A DNA stretch of 64,000 nt from DASZIT01 sp036268775 (GCA_036268775.1 DATATM010000017.1:1-64000), one strand, 5' to 3'. Positions 25,876-35,381 are shown, numbered from the stretch's first letter. Notes: generated by a model not told the origin, from the letters alone. Numbers and translations are program-made.

Positions 25876-27801
25876 TCAGGAGGCCGCCGGGCCCTTGGCG
25901 ATCTCCGCCAAGAACTCGTCGTTGCTCTTGGTGGTGCGGATCTTGTCCAGCAGCAGCTCAAGGCCGGCGGCGGCACTGCCGTCGTTGGCCAGGGCGTTGA
26001 GCACCCGGCGCAGCTTCCAGACCTGCTGGAGCTGTGACCGGTCGAAGAGCAGCTCTTCGTGGCGGGTCGAGCTGGCGTTGACGTCGATGGCCGGGTAGAT
26101 CCGGCGCTCCGCCAGTCGGCGGTCGAGCCGGAGCTCCATGTTGCCGGTGCCCTTGAACTCCTCGAAGATGACCTCGTCCATCTTGGAACCGGTCTCCACC
26201 AAGGCGGTGGCCAGGATGGTGAGCGATCCGCCCTCTTCGATGTTCCGGGCGGCTCCGAAGAACCGCTTGGGTGGGTAGAGGGCGCCCGAGTCGACACCAC
26301 CGGACATGATCCGCCCGGTGGCCGGCTGGGCCAGGTTGTAGGCCCTCGCCAACCGGGTGATGCCGTCGAGCATGATCACGACGTCCTGGCCCATTTCCAC
26401 CAGGCGCTTGGCCCGCTCGATGGCGAGCTCGGCGACGGCGGTGTGCTCGTCGGAGGGACGGTCGAAGGTGGACGCCACCACTTCGCCCTTGACCGATCGG
26501 CGCATGTCGGTGACTTCTTCGGGACGCTCGTCCACCAGCAGCACCATCAAGTGCACTTCGGGATTGTTGGCCTCGATGGAGTGGGCGATGTGCTTCATGA
26601 CCGTGGTCTTGCCGGCCTTGGGCGGCGACACGATCAGGCCACGCTGGCCCTTGCCGACCGGCGAGAGGAGGTCGACGATCCGGGTGGTCAGGTTCTCCTT
26701 GTCGCCGGGGGCCTCGAGGTCGAGACGCTCGTCGGGGAACAGGGGGGTCAGGTCTTCGAACCGCGGCCGGTTTCGGGCCTCTTCCGGATCGAGTCCGGAC
26801 ACCGTGTCGATTCGGAGCAGGGCCGGGAACTTCTCGGTGTTTCCGGCTGGCCGGCACGCACCCTCGAGATAGTCACCCTTCCGAAGCGCAAAGCGTCGGG
26901 CCTGGCTGATGGAGACGTAGACGTCCTTGGAGGAGGGCAGGTACCCGTCGCAGCGGAGGAACCCGTAGCCCTCATCCCGGAGGTCGAGCAGACCCTTTAC
27001 CGGGATGAGCTCGCCCTGATACTGCTGCTCCTGATTGCCACCTGCCCCCTGGAGATCGCGCTCTGCGCCATCCCCCGGACGATCGCGGCCCCGCCGGCGG
27101 CGGTTGTTGCGCCGGTTGCCGGCGTCGTCGCCGCCACCCTGACGGTTGTCCTGGGCGCCCTGACGGTTGCCCTGGTTGTTCTGGCGGTTGCCTTGATTGT
27201 TCTGGCGGCCGCCCTGGTTGTTCTGGTTGTTCTGACGGTTGCCTTGATTGTTCTGATTGTTCTGGCGACCGCCTTGGTTGTTCTGGTTGTTCTGGTTGTT
27301 CTGACGGTCTTGACGACTGGTATCGGTCGCGGTCGACGCCGATTCGTCGTCACCGGCCATGGCGGGATCCGGGTCGTGGCCGTTGTCGGCCTCGCCGTCA
27401 CTGCCGTTCAGCTCGGCCGTTTTCGCATCGTCGTCAGGTCCGAAGGAGAGGGACACCGCCGGGCGTCGGGCCGGGCCGCGTCGGGTCTCGGTCGCCGAAC
27501 CGCCGTCGTCGTTGTCAGGGTCGGACCGGTCCGACCTCGAAGGGCTCGACGAGCCCGCTGACGAGCCGTTGGAGGAGCCATTGGTGGTAGCGGCCGAAGA
27601 GCCGGCCCCGCCGTCGCCCCCCGAACCCGGGCTGGCGCCCTCGTCCACCGATACACCGGTGGCCTTCAAAATACCGTCGATCATGTCTGCTTTTTTGGTG
27701 CGGGTGGTGGTCTTTACAGACAGTGCCTGCGCGATGGCGTGAAGCTCATCGCGTTCTTTGCCTTCCAACACCGAGCGCTCGAGCTGCTGTTCCGCAGTCA
27801 T
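25876..27801 (-). CDS. rho: Transcription termination factor Rho with long Asn/Gln-rich insert
   Basis: 641 residues against about 420 in E. coli. The N-terminal helix bundle (LHAIAQALSVKTTTRTKKADMIDGIL) is followed by an acidic, disordered segment, then a region at about 162-221 made of NNQ, GGRQNNQ and GNRQNNQ repeats, then an Arg-rich stretch (NRRNNRRRRGRDRPG). The conserved core has the RNA-binding domain (GLLDLRDEGYGFLR), Walker A SPPKAGKTT and DVVIMLDGITRLARAYN. Actinobacterial Rho often carries such inserts, which may bind RNA or drive condensates. GAGGAGG precedes the ATG. Confidence 0.96.
   Translation of the reverse strand: MTAEQQLERSVLEGKERDELHAIAQALSVKTTTRTKKADMIDGILKATGVSVDEGASPGSGGDGGAGSSAATTNGSSNGSSAGSSSPSRSDRSDPDNDDGGSATETRRGPARRPAVSLSFGPDDDAKTAELNGSDGEADNGHDPDPAMAGDDESASTATDTSRQDRQNNQNNQNNQGGRQNNQNNQGNRQNNQNNQGGRQNNQGNRQNNQGNRQGAQDNRQGGGDDAGNRRNNRRRRGRDRPGDGAERDLQGAGGNQEQQYQGELIPVKGLLDLRDEGYGFLRCDGYLPSSKDVYVSISQARRFALRKGDYLEGACRPAGNTEKFPALLRIDTVSGLDPEEARNRPRFEDLTPLFPDERLDLEAPGDKENLTTRIVDLLSPVGKGQRGLIVSPPKAGKTTVMKHIAHSIEANNPEVHLMVLLVDERPEEVTDMRRSVKGEVVASTFDRPSDEHTAVAELAIERAKRLVEMGQDVVIMLDGITRLARAYNLAQPATGRIMSGGVDSGALYPPKRFFGAARNIEEGGSLTILATALVETGSKMDEVIFEEFKGTGNMELRLDRRLAERRIYPAIDVNASSTRHEELLFDRSQLQQVWKLRRVLNALANDGSAAAGLELLLDKIRTTKSNDEFLAEIAKGPAAS
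27139..27315. repeat. Coding minisatellite in rho
   Basis: About 175 bases of imperfect repeats built from ttgttctgg/ttgccttga units (plus-strand reading), encoding the Asn-Asn-Gln-rich insert of Rho. The repeats stay in frame, so copy number could vary without breaking the gene. Confidence 0.8.
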
Positions 27802-28059
27802 CGGCCTCCTCGTTTCGAATGTCCTCGTTTGGGGGATGGACCGAAGCCATCCTCCAAGGAATCAGGGGCGGGGAGTTGAGTACGCCGGGAGAACTCCCGT
27901 TTACAACTCCCACCTGCGCCGTATGCGGGCTGGTCCGCACACTAGACGTGCGATTCAGGGGTTCCCGCCCAGGTACCCGAAGGGGTACATCTGGAAGCGA
28001 AGGTGACTACACCATACCTGCCCGGCCGCCGAACGGCAACAACCCCCAGGTGACGACCA

Positions 28060-29127
28060 TCACAACGACAGCTCGGCCAGGACCGCGCCAAGGTCGGCGT
28101 CGATGACCGTCGGGACGGATATCTGGCTGATGGCGATGTCCGGATCCTTCAGGCCGTGGCCGGTCAGGACGCACACCACCGTGGCCCCGGAGCCCAGGCC
28201 GCCGGGAAGCCCGGACTTGAGAAGACCGGCCACCGAGGCGGCGGAGGCCGGCTCGCAGAACACCGACTCCTCACTAGCCAGGAACCGGTAGGCATCGAGA
28301 ATCTCCTCGTCGGTCACCGCCGCGATCCCACCACCGGATTCGCTCGCCGCCGAGGTCGCCCCGTACCAGCTGGCCGGGTTGCCGATCCGGATGGCGGTCG
28401 CCACCGTCTCGGGGAACTCGATGGGGTGCCCTTCCACGATGGGGGCGGCGCCCGCCGCCTGGAACCCCAACATCCGGGGCAGCCGGGTCGAACGGCCCGC
28501 CTCCTTGAACTCCAGATAACCCTTCCAGTAGGCAGTTATATTCCCGGCGTTCCCGACCGGGATGCAGTGCACGTCGGGGGCGTCGCCGAGGGCGTCGACC
28601 ACCTCGAAGGCACCCGACTTCTGACCCTCGATCCGGTAGGGGTTGACCGAATTCACCACCGTCACCGGCGCTCGTTCTCCCAATTCTCGGACGATGGCCA
28701 GCGCCTGGTCGAAGTTGCCGCGGACCTGGAGGACCCGGGCGCCGTGAATGAGCGCCTGGGCCAGTTTGCCCAAGGCGATATGGCCTTCGGGGATCAGCAC
28801 CGCGCAAGTCAGTCCGGCCCGGGCGGCGAAGGCGGCGGCCGACGCCGAGGTGTTGCCGGTGGAAGCGCAGACCACCGCCTTGGCCCCCTCTTCGGCGGCT
28901 TTGGAGATGGCGACGGTCATCCCCCGGTCCTTGAACGAGCCGGTGGGATTGGCCCCTTCGACCTTCAGGAACACCCTCGCCCCGACACGGGCCGACAGTC
29001 GGGGGGCCGGAAGCAGCGGGGTGCCGCCTTCCAACAGGGTGACGACGGGCGTGGACGCCGACACCGGGAGGAACTCCCGGTACTCCTCGATCACCCCGCG
29101 CCAGGCCGGCCGGCGTTGGTCAGTCAT
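28060..29127 (-). CDS. thrC: Threonine synthase
   Basis: 355 residues. PLP enzyme converting O-phosphohomoserine to threonine. The PLP lysine is Lys66 in NPTGSFKDRGM; ASTGNTSASAAAFAARAG and PVGNAGNI give the phosphate-binding loops. It is of the short bacterial/archaeal class. Its ATG overlaps the hom stop (ATGA). In many Actinobacteria thrB follows, but here 258 bases of apparently non-coding DNA separate thrC from rho. Confidence 0.95.
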   Translation of the reverse strand: MTDQRRPAWRGVIEEYREFLPVSASTPVVTLLEGGTPLLPAPRLSARVGARVFLKVEGANPTGSFKDRGMTVAISKAAEEGAKAVVCASTGNTSASAAAFAARAGLTCAVLIPEGHIALGKLAQALIHGARVLQVRGNFDQALAIVRELGERAPVTVVNSVNPYRIEGQKSGAFEVVDALGDAPDVHCIPVGNAGNITAYWKGYLEFKEAGRSTRLPRMLGFQAAGAAPIVEGHPIEFPETVATAIRIGNPASWYGATSAASESGGGIAAVTDEEILDAYRFLASEESVFCEPASAASVAGLLKSGLPGGLGSGATVVCVLTGHGLKDPDIAISQISVPTVIDADLGAVLAELSL

Positions 29128-30446
29128 GGTGCGTCGTCTCCAAAGACTCGGATGTTGCTGCCGACCCGCTTCACCGCGTCAAGAGCGGCCAGGGCGTCGA
29201 TGGTGTCGTTCATATCACCCTCGCGGGCCGCATGGGTGAGGAAGATCAACCGGGCGTGACCGACCACTTCCTCCTGCTCGATCTGCTCCATGGACCGGAT
29301 GGAGACATGGTGATCGCCGAACACGGTGCTGACCAGACCCAGCACCCCGGGTCGGTCCTCCACGTCGATGGTCAGGTAGTAGGCCGACCGGAGATCGGCC
29401 ACCGGATAGATGCGACCGGGCCGGCGCTCCGGCACCGGAGACGTGGTCTGACCCAATCGGTTTCGGACCGCGTCGATCAGGTCGCCCACCACCGCACTGG
29501 CGGTGGGCATCCCACCCGCCCCCTGGCCGTAGAGCATCAGCTCGCCGGCCCACTCCCCCTCGATGAACACCGCGTTGAAGGCGTCGCGGACCCCGGCCAG
29601 CGGGTGGGACTTCGGGACCATGGCCGGATGGACCCGGGCGGAGATCTCGTCGGCACCGATCCGCTCCACCACCGCCAACAGCTTGACCACATAGTCGAAC
29701 CGATCGGCGAACTCGATGTCCACCGACCCGATATGGGTGATCCCCTCCCGCTGCACGTCGGATGTCACCACGTCGTAGCCCATGGCGATCCCGGCGAGGA
29801 TGGCGGTCTTGGCGGCGGCGTCGTGGCCCTCGACGTCGGCAGTCGGATCCCGTTCGGCCAGGCCCAGCTCCTGGGCCTCGGCCAGCACCTCGGCGTACTC
29901 GGTCCCGTTGTCGGTCATCTTGGTCAAAATGAAGTTGGTGGTCCCGTTGACGATCCCCATCACCCGGTGGATCCGCTCTCCGGTCAACGACTCGCGGAGC
30001 ACCCGGACCAGGGGCACCGCCCCCGCCACCGCTGCCTCGTAGAGGAGGTCGACCCCTTGTCGTTGGGCGACCTCCCGAAGGCGGATCCCCTCCTCCGACG
30101 CCAACAGCGCCTTGTTCGCGGTGACCACCGGTTTTCCGGCCTCCAGCGCCGCCCGGACCAGGCTGCCGGCGGGCTCCAGGCCCCCGATCAGTTCGACCAC
30201 GATGTCGACGGTGGGGTCGGCCACCAACGAGGCGGCATTATCGGTAAGGAGGTCCTTCGAGACATGGTCCGGCCGGGACCGGGAGAGGTCGGCGACCGCC
30301 ACCCCGGCGATCTCGATCCGGGCCCCGCTCTGCAGGGCTAGATCGTCGGCTCGGGACTGCAGATGGGCCACCAGGGCAGCCCCGACGGACCCACAGCCCA
30401 GAATGGCGACACGCACCACGGGCACGGACGGGCTGGCCGAGGTCAT
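29124..30446 (-). CDS. hom: Homoserine dehydrogenase
   Basis: 440 residues from ATG 30446; a GTG at 30455 is also open and neither has a strong ribosome site. NAD(P)-binding VAILGCGSVGAALV, then ELIGGLEPA and VTANKALLA, and the catalytic region GIVNGTTNFILTKM. The C-terminal ACT domain (YYLTIDVEDRPGVLGLVSTVF) is the usual site of threonine feedback control. It reduces aspartate semialdehyde to homoserine. Cotranscribed with lysA and thrC. Confidence 0.95.
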   Translation of the reverse strand: MTSASPSVPVVRVAILGCGSVGAALVAHLQSRADDLALQSGARIEIAGVAVADLSRSRPDHVSKDLLTDNAASLVADPTVDIVVELIGGLEPAGSLVRAALEAGKPVVTANKALLASEEGIRLREVAQRQGVDLLYEAAVAGAVPLVRVLRESLTGERIHRVMGIVNGTTNFILTKMTDNGTEYAEVLAEAQELGLAERDPTADVEGHDAAAKTAILAGIAMGYDVVTSDVQREGITHIGSVDIEFADRFDYVVKLLAVVERIGADEISARVHPAMVPKSHPLAGVRDAFNAVFIEGEWAGELMLYGQGAGGMPTASAVVGDLIDAVRNRLGQTTSPVPERRPGRIYPVADLRSAYYLTIDVEDRPGVLGLVSTVFGDHHVSIRSMEQIEQEEVVGHARLIFLTHAAREGDMNDTIDALAALDAVKRVGSNIRVFGDDAP

Positions 30447-30486
30447 TCGATGCACGCTACTGCCTGGTCAGCGAGCCGATGGCCGC

Positions 30487-31809
30487 TCAGACGTCGAGAC
30501 GGGTGAGATCTTCGAACGACTCGCGGCGGACGACCGTGCGCGCCACCCCGCCGGACACGAAGACCACCGCCGGTCTCGGGACCTTGTTGTAGTTGGAGGC
30601 CATGGAGTAGCCGTAGGCGCCGGTTACCGGGGTGGCGACGATGTCGCCGACCTTCAGGTCGGCAGGCACGTACCCCTCGGAGACGACGACGTCGCCGGTC
30701 TCGCAGTGCTTGCCCACCAGCCGGATGGGCATCGGCCGCTCGGCCTCCACCGAACGGGGCAGAAACGCCTCGTAACCACTCCCGTAGAGGACTGGCCGGG
30801 GGTTGTCGCTCATCCCCCCGTCGACTGAGACGTAGGTCCGGTAGCCCGGGACATCCTTCACGGTCCCGACCGTGTAGAGGGTGGTCCCGGCGGCGGCGGC
30901 GATGGCGCGCCCGGGTTCGGCCGAGACCCGCACCGACGGGGGAATCCCCGCATCCAGGCAGGCGGACTTCACCCGGGCCGCCCACTGGGCCATCGGCGGG
31001 GCCTCCTCGCCGTTGACATAGGCGACGCCCAGGCCTCCGCCGACCACCAACTCCGGCAGGTCGAAGGTGGCGAAGAAGTCGGCCAAGATCTCGATGGCCC
31101 GGACGAAGGGGTCGAGGGCGAACACCTGGCTGCCCAGATGGGCGTGGAGGCCGGCGAATTCGACCACGCCGGCATCGTGCAGCGACTGCAGGCGTTTGAT
31201 CGCCCGGACGGCGGCTCCTGACTCCAGCCCGAATCCGAACTTGGAGTCGGCCTGACCGGTTTGGACGAACCGGTGGGTGTGCACCTCGACGCCGGGGGTG
31301 ATCCGGGCCAGCACCTTGGGCGGCGGTGGAACCGGGGCGCCGGGCCCTACGTCCTTCGACCGCTCCGCCACCAACATCTCGATCCGGTCGATCTCGTTAA
31401 AGGAGTCCACCACGATGCGGCCGATGCCGACGGCCAGGGCGGCGGCCAGTTCGGCTTCCGACTTGTTGTTGCCGTGGAGCACCAGCCGGTTGGCCGGGAC
31501 GCCGGCGGTGAGAGCCACGTGGAGCTCGCCGCCGGTGGAGACGTCGAGGTGCATTCCCTCCTCGTAGGCCAACCGGGCCATGGCCACGCACAGGAAGGCC
31601 TTGGTGGCGTAGGACACCCCGTCCCCCCACGCCTCCACCGCCTCCCGGCACTGCTGACGGAGGTGTTCCTCGTCGTAGACGTACAACGGCGTGCCCTGGT
31701 CTTCGGCCAGCTCCACCAGGTCAACCCCCCCGATACTCAGCCGGCCGTCGCCGTCGATGCTGGCGGTACTGGAGAGGATGCTCCGGGAAATCGGGTCGGT
31801 CGGGCCCAC
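30487..31809 (-). CDS. lysA: Diaminopimelate decarboxylase
   Basis: 440 residues. PLP-dependent conversion of meso-diaminopimelate to lysine. Lys70 in SYATKAFLC binds PLP; HAHLGSQ, GGGLGV and the active-site HCETGDV from the dimer partner are present. The GTG start at 31809 is set by a perfect GGAGGTGA seven bases upstream that overlaps the end of argS; the longer frame into argS is rejected. The gene has a short Pro-rich insertion (PGAPVPPPPKV). Confidence 0.95.
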   Translation of the reverse strand: MGPTDPISRSILSSTASIDGDGRLSIGGVDLVELAEDQGTPLYVYDEEHLRQQCREAVEAWGDGVSYATKAFLCVAMARLAYEEGMHLDVSTGGELHVALTAGVPANRLVLHGNNKSEAELAAALAVGIGRIVVDSFNEIDRIEMLVAERSKDVGPGAPVPPPPKVLARITPGVEVHTHRFVQTGQADSKFGFGLESGAAVRAIKRLQSLHDAGVVEFAGLHAHLGSQVFALDPFVRAIEILADFFATFDLPELVVGGGLGVAYVNGEEAPPMAQWAARVKSACLDAGIPPSVRVSAEPGRAIAAAAGTTLYTVGTVKDVPGYRTYVSVDGGMSDNPRPVLYGSGYEAFLPRSVEAERPMPIRLVGKHCETGDVVVSEGYVPADLKVGDIVATPVTGAYGYSMASNYNKVPRPAVVFVSGGVARTVVRRESFEDLTRLDV

Positions 31810-31811
31810 CG

Positions 31812-33452
31812 CTACATCACCTCCGGCGCGGAGACGCCGAGCAGGCCGAGGCCGATGCCGAGACCGATCCGGGTGCCCTCCACCAACCACAGGCGGGCCT
31901 GGGTCACCGCCGGGTCGACGTCCTCGGCCAGAATCGGGCAGTCGTGGTAGAAGCCGTGGAAGGCGCCGGCCAGCCGGCGGACCCAGGTGGTCACCTTGGT
32001 CGGTGACCGGTCAATGGCGGCCAGGGCCACCACTTCGGGAAGCTCCTCCAGGGAGCGGATGACCTCCAGCTCCCGTTGGTGGGTGAGGAGGGAGAGATCG
32101 GCGTCGGAGAGGGGGACCCGCTCGATCCCCCGTTCGATCGCCTTCCTGGCCACCCCCCCGATCCGGGCGTTGGCCATCTGCACGTAGAAGACCGGATTCT
32201 CCACTGACTGTTCACGGGCGGCCGCCAGGTCGAAAGTGGTGGCCTGATCGAGGGTGGTCATGAGGCTCAGGATCCGGGTGGCGTCGGGGCCGATGTCCGC
32301 CACCAGGGAGTCGAGGGAGATGGCGTTTCCGGCTCGCTTGCCCATCTTCACCGCCTCGTCCCCGTCCACCACCGAGATCATCTGCCCGAGTTTCACCTCC
32401 AGGCGGTCCTTCGGGATCCCCAGCGCCTCGACCCCGGCGACGAGGCCGGCCACCTGGCCGTGATGATCGGCGCCGAAGATGTCGATGACCCTGTCGAAGC
32501 CCCGGATCAGGAACTTGTCCCGGTGATAGGCGATGTCGCCGGCCAGGTAGGTGGCATCGCCATCGGACTTCCGCAGCACCCGGTCGCGGCTGTCACCCAG
32601 CTCCGTGGTCCGGAACCAGGTGGCCCCGTCCTGTTCGAAGACGAGGCCCTTCTCGGCCAGGATGGCGATGGTCTCGTCCACCGCTCCACTCTCTTCGATC
32701 GATGCCTGGCTGTACCACTCGTCAAAGACGATGTTCACCGACGCCAGGGTCGTCTTGATCATCTCGATGATGCGGTCGGCGGCCCACCGCCCGGCCACGA
32801 CGACATCGTCGGGTCCGTCGTAGACGTCGGCCAACTCGGTGATGTACTCGCCCTGATACCCGTCCTCGGGCACCGGTCGGCCGAAGTGGCGGGCCAGCAG
32901 ACTCTGGCCCAGCGTGTGGATCTGTCCCCCGGTGTCGTTCACGTAGTACTCGCGGCTCACCCGGTGTCCGGCCCGGTCGAGCACCCGGGCCAGTGAATCG
33001 CCGAAACTCCCCCACCACCCGTTGCCGATGTGGATCGGCCCGGTCGGGTTGGCGGAGAGGAACTCGACCAGGACCCGTTCGCCGTGACCGATGTCCGGTC
33101 GGGCGTATCCCACTTCGCCCTCCTGCACCACTTCGGTGAGGGCCTCGTGGAGCCATCCGTCGTCCAACTTGAAGTTGATGAACCCGGGGCCGGCGACCTC
33201 GACGGCTTCGGTATGGGGCGGCAGGTGGGCGGTGAGTTCCTCCACCAGGGATTCGGCCAGTTTCCGGGGAATGGTCCCGGCCGACTTAGCCGTCACCAGG
33301 GCGATATTGGTCGACCAGTCCCCGTGTTCCCGGCGGGCCGGACGCTCGAGGAAAATGTCGTCGGGATCGACATGGAGGTCGAAACCGCCGGCGGCGGCAA
33401 CCGTCGTCAGGGCGCGACTGACGGACTCGGCGAGCTGATCACGGATGGGCAT
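31812..33452 (-). CDS. argS: Arginyl-tRNA synthetase
   Basis: 546 residues. Class I synthetase: HIGN at 141-144 in SANPTGPIHIGNGWW, and a degenerate KMSK loop, VKMGKRAGN, as is common in ArgRS. The N-terminal additional domain and the C-terminal DALR anticodon-binding domain (VQMANARIGGV... through TRIGLGIGLGLLGV) are complete. It leads the argS-lysA-hom-thrC group. A tRNA-Arg gene lies on the other strand 134 bases away. Confidence 0.96.
   Translation of the reverse strand: MPIRDQLAESVSRALTTVAAAGGFDLHVDPDDIFLERPARREHGDWSTNIALVTAKSAGTIPRKLAESLVEELTAHLPPHTEAVEVAGPGFINFKLDDGWLHEALTEVVQEGEVGYARPDIGHGERVLVEFLSANPTGPIHIGNGWWGSFGDSLARVLDRAGHRVSREYYVNDTGGQIHTLGQSLLARHFGRPVPEDGYQGEYITELADVYDGPDDVVVAGRWAADRIIEMIKTTLASVNIVFDEWYSQASIEESGAVDETIAILAEKGLVFEQDGATWFRTTELGDSRDRVLRKSDGDATYLAGDIAYHRDKFLIRGFDRVIDIFGADHHGQVAGLVAGVEALGIPKDRLEVKLGQMISVVDGDEAVKMGKRAGNAISLDSLVADIGPDATRILSLMTTLDQATTFDLAAAREQSVENPVFYVQMANARIGGVARKAIERGIERVPLSDADLSLLTHQRELEVIRSLEELPEVVALAAIDRSPTKVTTWVRRLAGAFHGFYHDCPILAEDVDPAVTQARLWLVEGTRIGLGIGLGLLGVSAPEVM
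31817..31824 (-). promoter_or_regulatory. Strong Shine-Dalgarno deciding the lysA start
   Basis: GGAGGTGA on the minus strand, seven bases before the GTG at 31809 and embedded in the last codons of argS. It is the best ribosome-binding site seen in the window and settles the start of lysA. Confidence 0.85.
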
Positions 33453-33585
33453 GCTGTAAGGGAGAATACGTCGTGGGACGGGGGCGCCGGTTGCCGGCGA
33501 GGTCAGAGCGGTGCCGGGCGACTACAGTTGGTGGTTCGGTGGTGCCGCTTCACGGGTGATCCGGCCTGATGGTGCCCCACCAGTT

Positions 33586-33660
33586 GCCCTCGTAGCTCAG
33601 CGGATAGAGCATTGGCCTCCGAAGCCATGTGCGCAGGTTCAATTCCTGCCGAGGGCGCCA
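33586..33660 (+). tRNA. tRNA-Arg (anticodon CCG)
   Basis: 75 bases including an encoded CCA. The acceptor stem GCCCTCG/CGAGGGC is perfect. The D arm has GCTCAGCGGATAGAGC, the anticodon loop reads CTCCGAA giving CCG, and the T arm is GCAGGTTCAATTCCTGC. The first anticodon-stem pair is a T-T mismatch. It reads CGG codons, frequent in this GC-rich DNA. It sits next to argS on the opposite strand. Confidence 0.95.
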
Positions 33661-33684
33661 TTCCGTCGTTCGGCTTGCTTGCCC

Positions 33685-34518
33685 CTAGGAGCTCGAGCCG
33701 GGCTTTTCGGCCAATACGACCTCGGTGTCCCCCTGCCAATCCCAGAACTGCCCGCGGGGCGATCTCGCCGACAGGAGGTCGCGCACCTCTCCGGTGAATT
33801 CCTCGATTCGGTCACCGTAGAGATGCGGCGCCGACGACGACATGGAGAGGTAGCCGGAGATCACGCTCTGGCTGTCCCGGATCAGGTCCGGCGTTCCCGG
33901 CACGAAGACCGTCCGGGACCCACCGAACCGGGTGCGGCTCAGGACGTCCTCGACGCGATGGGTACGGATCGGCGCCGATCCCTGTCCGGCCCGACGGCTG
34001 GAGCCCAGGTACTTCTCGACCACCGCCCCGATCTCGTCGTGAGGGATGGGTGGCGGCCCGGGGCTGGGCGGATGGGGGCGACCGGGCACGGTGTGGTCGA
34101 CCACGGCCACCGCCCCGCCCGGCTCCAGCAGGTCGTAGACGATCTCGGCCACCCGAAGTCCGTCGGTCCAGTGAAACGACTGGCCGAAGGTCACCAGCCG
34201 GTAGGGGCCGGGCGCCGCCGCCGGCAGGTCCTCGGCTACGGCCTGCACCCAGCGAATGTTGCCCACCCCCCGGTCGGCGGCCGCGCGGCGGCCCTCGATC
34301 AGCATGTCGGGATCAGGATCCAACCCCACCACCTCGTCGAACCAGGGCGCCAGCCTCACGGCCAGGATTCCCGGCCCGCAACCTACGTCGAGCAGGCGAC
34401 CGGTCCCGTCGAGGCCGAGCTCCCGGGACAGGGTGGGCTCGAACTCCGGCGCATAGGGCGGCCGGCCCGGTCGGTAGTGGGCGGCAGCTCCCGAATAGAG
34501 GGTCGGATCGTAGGCCAC
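33685..34518 (-). CDS. SAM-dependent methyltransferase
   Basis: 277 residues from GTG 34518 (MAYDPTLYSGAAAHYRPGRPPY). Class I fold: LLDVGCGPGILAVRLA, EVVGLDPDPDML, then FGQSFHWTDGLRV and LLEPGGAVAVVDH, close to the Methyltransf_11 group. A longer open frame upstream overlaps the divergent neighbour and lacks a plausible start. Substrate unknown. Confidence 0.8.
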   Translation of the reverse strand: MAYDPTLYSGAAAHYRPGRPPYAPEFEPTLSRELGLDGTGRLLDVGCGPGILAVRLAPWFDEVVGLDPDPDMLIEGRRAAADRGVGNIRWVQAVAEDLPAAAPGPYRLVTFGQSFHWTDGLRVAEIVYDLLEPGGAVAVVDHTVPGRPHPPSPGPPPIPHDEIGAVVEKYLGSSRRAGQGSAPIRTHRVEDVLSRTRFGGSRTVFVPGTPDLIRDSQSVISGYLSMSSSAPHLYGDRIEEFTGEVRDLLSARSPRGQFWDWQGDTEVVLAEKPGSSS

Positions 34519-34608
34519 CTCACCAGGATGGCCCAGGAGGAGGGATGACGCAGGAGCCGAATGCGGCCGGGGAGACCGGGAGATGCCCGACCTACGCTGG
34601 CGTTGACT

Positions 34609-35088
34609 ATGGCCACCCAGATCGCCGTCATCGGCGGGTCCGACCCATCCGCACCCGTCCTGGCCGCCGCCGAAGCGATCGGGGCCGGACTGGCATCGGC
34701 AGGAGCCACCGTGGTCTGCGGCGGGCTCGGAGGGGTGATGGCCGCCGCCTGCCGGGGGGCCCGGTCGGCGGGTGGGACCACCGTCGGCATCCTTCCGGGT
34801 CGCGACCCATCGGCCGCCAACCCGTGGGTCGACGTGGTCATCGCCACCGGTCTCGGCGAAGCCCGCAATGCTCTGGTCGTCGCTTCGGCGGCCGCGGTGA
34901 TTGCGGTCGACGGGGAATACGGCACCCTCTCGGAGATCGCCCTGGCCCTTCGGGCCGCTACCCCGGTGGTCGGGTTCGGCACCTGGTCGCTGACCCGGCC
35001 CGACGGCCAGCCGGACACCCGGATCAAGCCGGTGACGGATCCGGCCGAGGCGGTGACGCTGGCGCTGCGCCTGGCCGCCGCCGAGTAA
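34609..35088 (+). CDS. TIGR00725-like Rossmann protein (LOG/lysine-decarboxylase-like fold)
   Basis: 159 residues from ATG 34609. Nucleotide-binding-type IAVIGGSDPS, then VVCGGLGGVMAAACRGA and GILPGRDPSAAN. The usual PGGxGTxxE of LOG proteins appears as DGEYGTLSEIALA. This shortened form is typical of TIGR00725 proteins, whose activity is unproven. Divergent from the methyltransferase with about 90 bases between. Confidence 0.75.
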   Translation: MATQIAVIGGSDPSAPVLAAAEAIGAGLASAGATVVCGGLGGVMAAACRGARSAGGTTVGILPGRDPSAANPWVDVVIATGLGEARNALVVASAAAVIAVDGEYGTLSEIALALRAATPVVGFGTWSLTRPDGQPDTRIKPVTDPAEAVTLALRLAAAE

Positions 35089-35381
35089 GAGCCGGCGAGA
35101 TCCAGCCGCGCAGCGGATGATCCTTGAGTGGGGTTCGTCGCCCGACTGATTCACTCAAATCCGCGAGCCGAAACCCACTGCTGGTACACACCCCGAGCCG
35201 CCTTGCGTGAACGTGAGGAAACGGCTGGGTGATCGTCAGGGAATCGCCAGGGAAACCGCAAGCAATTTTTCGCAAACTGCTTGTCGAGTAGGACTTCCTT
35301 CGCCTAAGGATGGCAACGCGGGCGATCCGAAACGGGATCAACGTCGCCCCGCATCCGAGCCTCGAGGAAAGGCACATCTCC
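35089..35381. other. Non-coding leader before the repeat-protein gene
   Basis: 293 bases with no supported gene. It contains an inverted repeat, CAAGCA ... TGCTTG, around an AT-rich loop (about 35258-35285), the only AT-rich patch nearby, and probably the promoter or 5' leader of the secreted repeat protein. I looked for a c-di-AMP riboswitch signature, frequent before actinobacterial wall proteins, and could not match one. Confidence 0.4.

Noticed and set aside
26059..27561. 500-residue plus-strand frame opposite rho
   Set aside because: The opposite strand encodes an unmistakable Rho. The hydrophobic LVVLVV run in this frame is just the mirror of the Asn/Gln repeat.
33511..34548. Plus-strand frame running through the tRNA gene
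   Set aside because: It reads across a clear tRNA-Arg and is antisense to a methyltransferase gene.
35089..35381. Possible c-di-AMP (ydaO) riboswitch before the repeat-protein gene
   Set aside because: The leader is long enough and the gene type fits, but the conserved core segments could not be found. A covariance-model search would decide.
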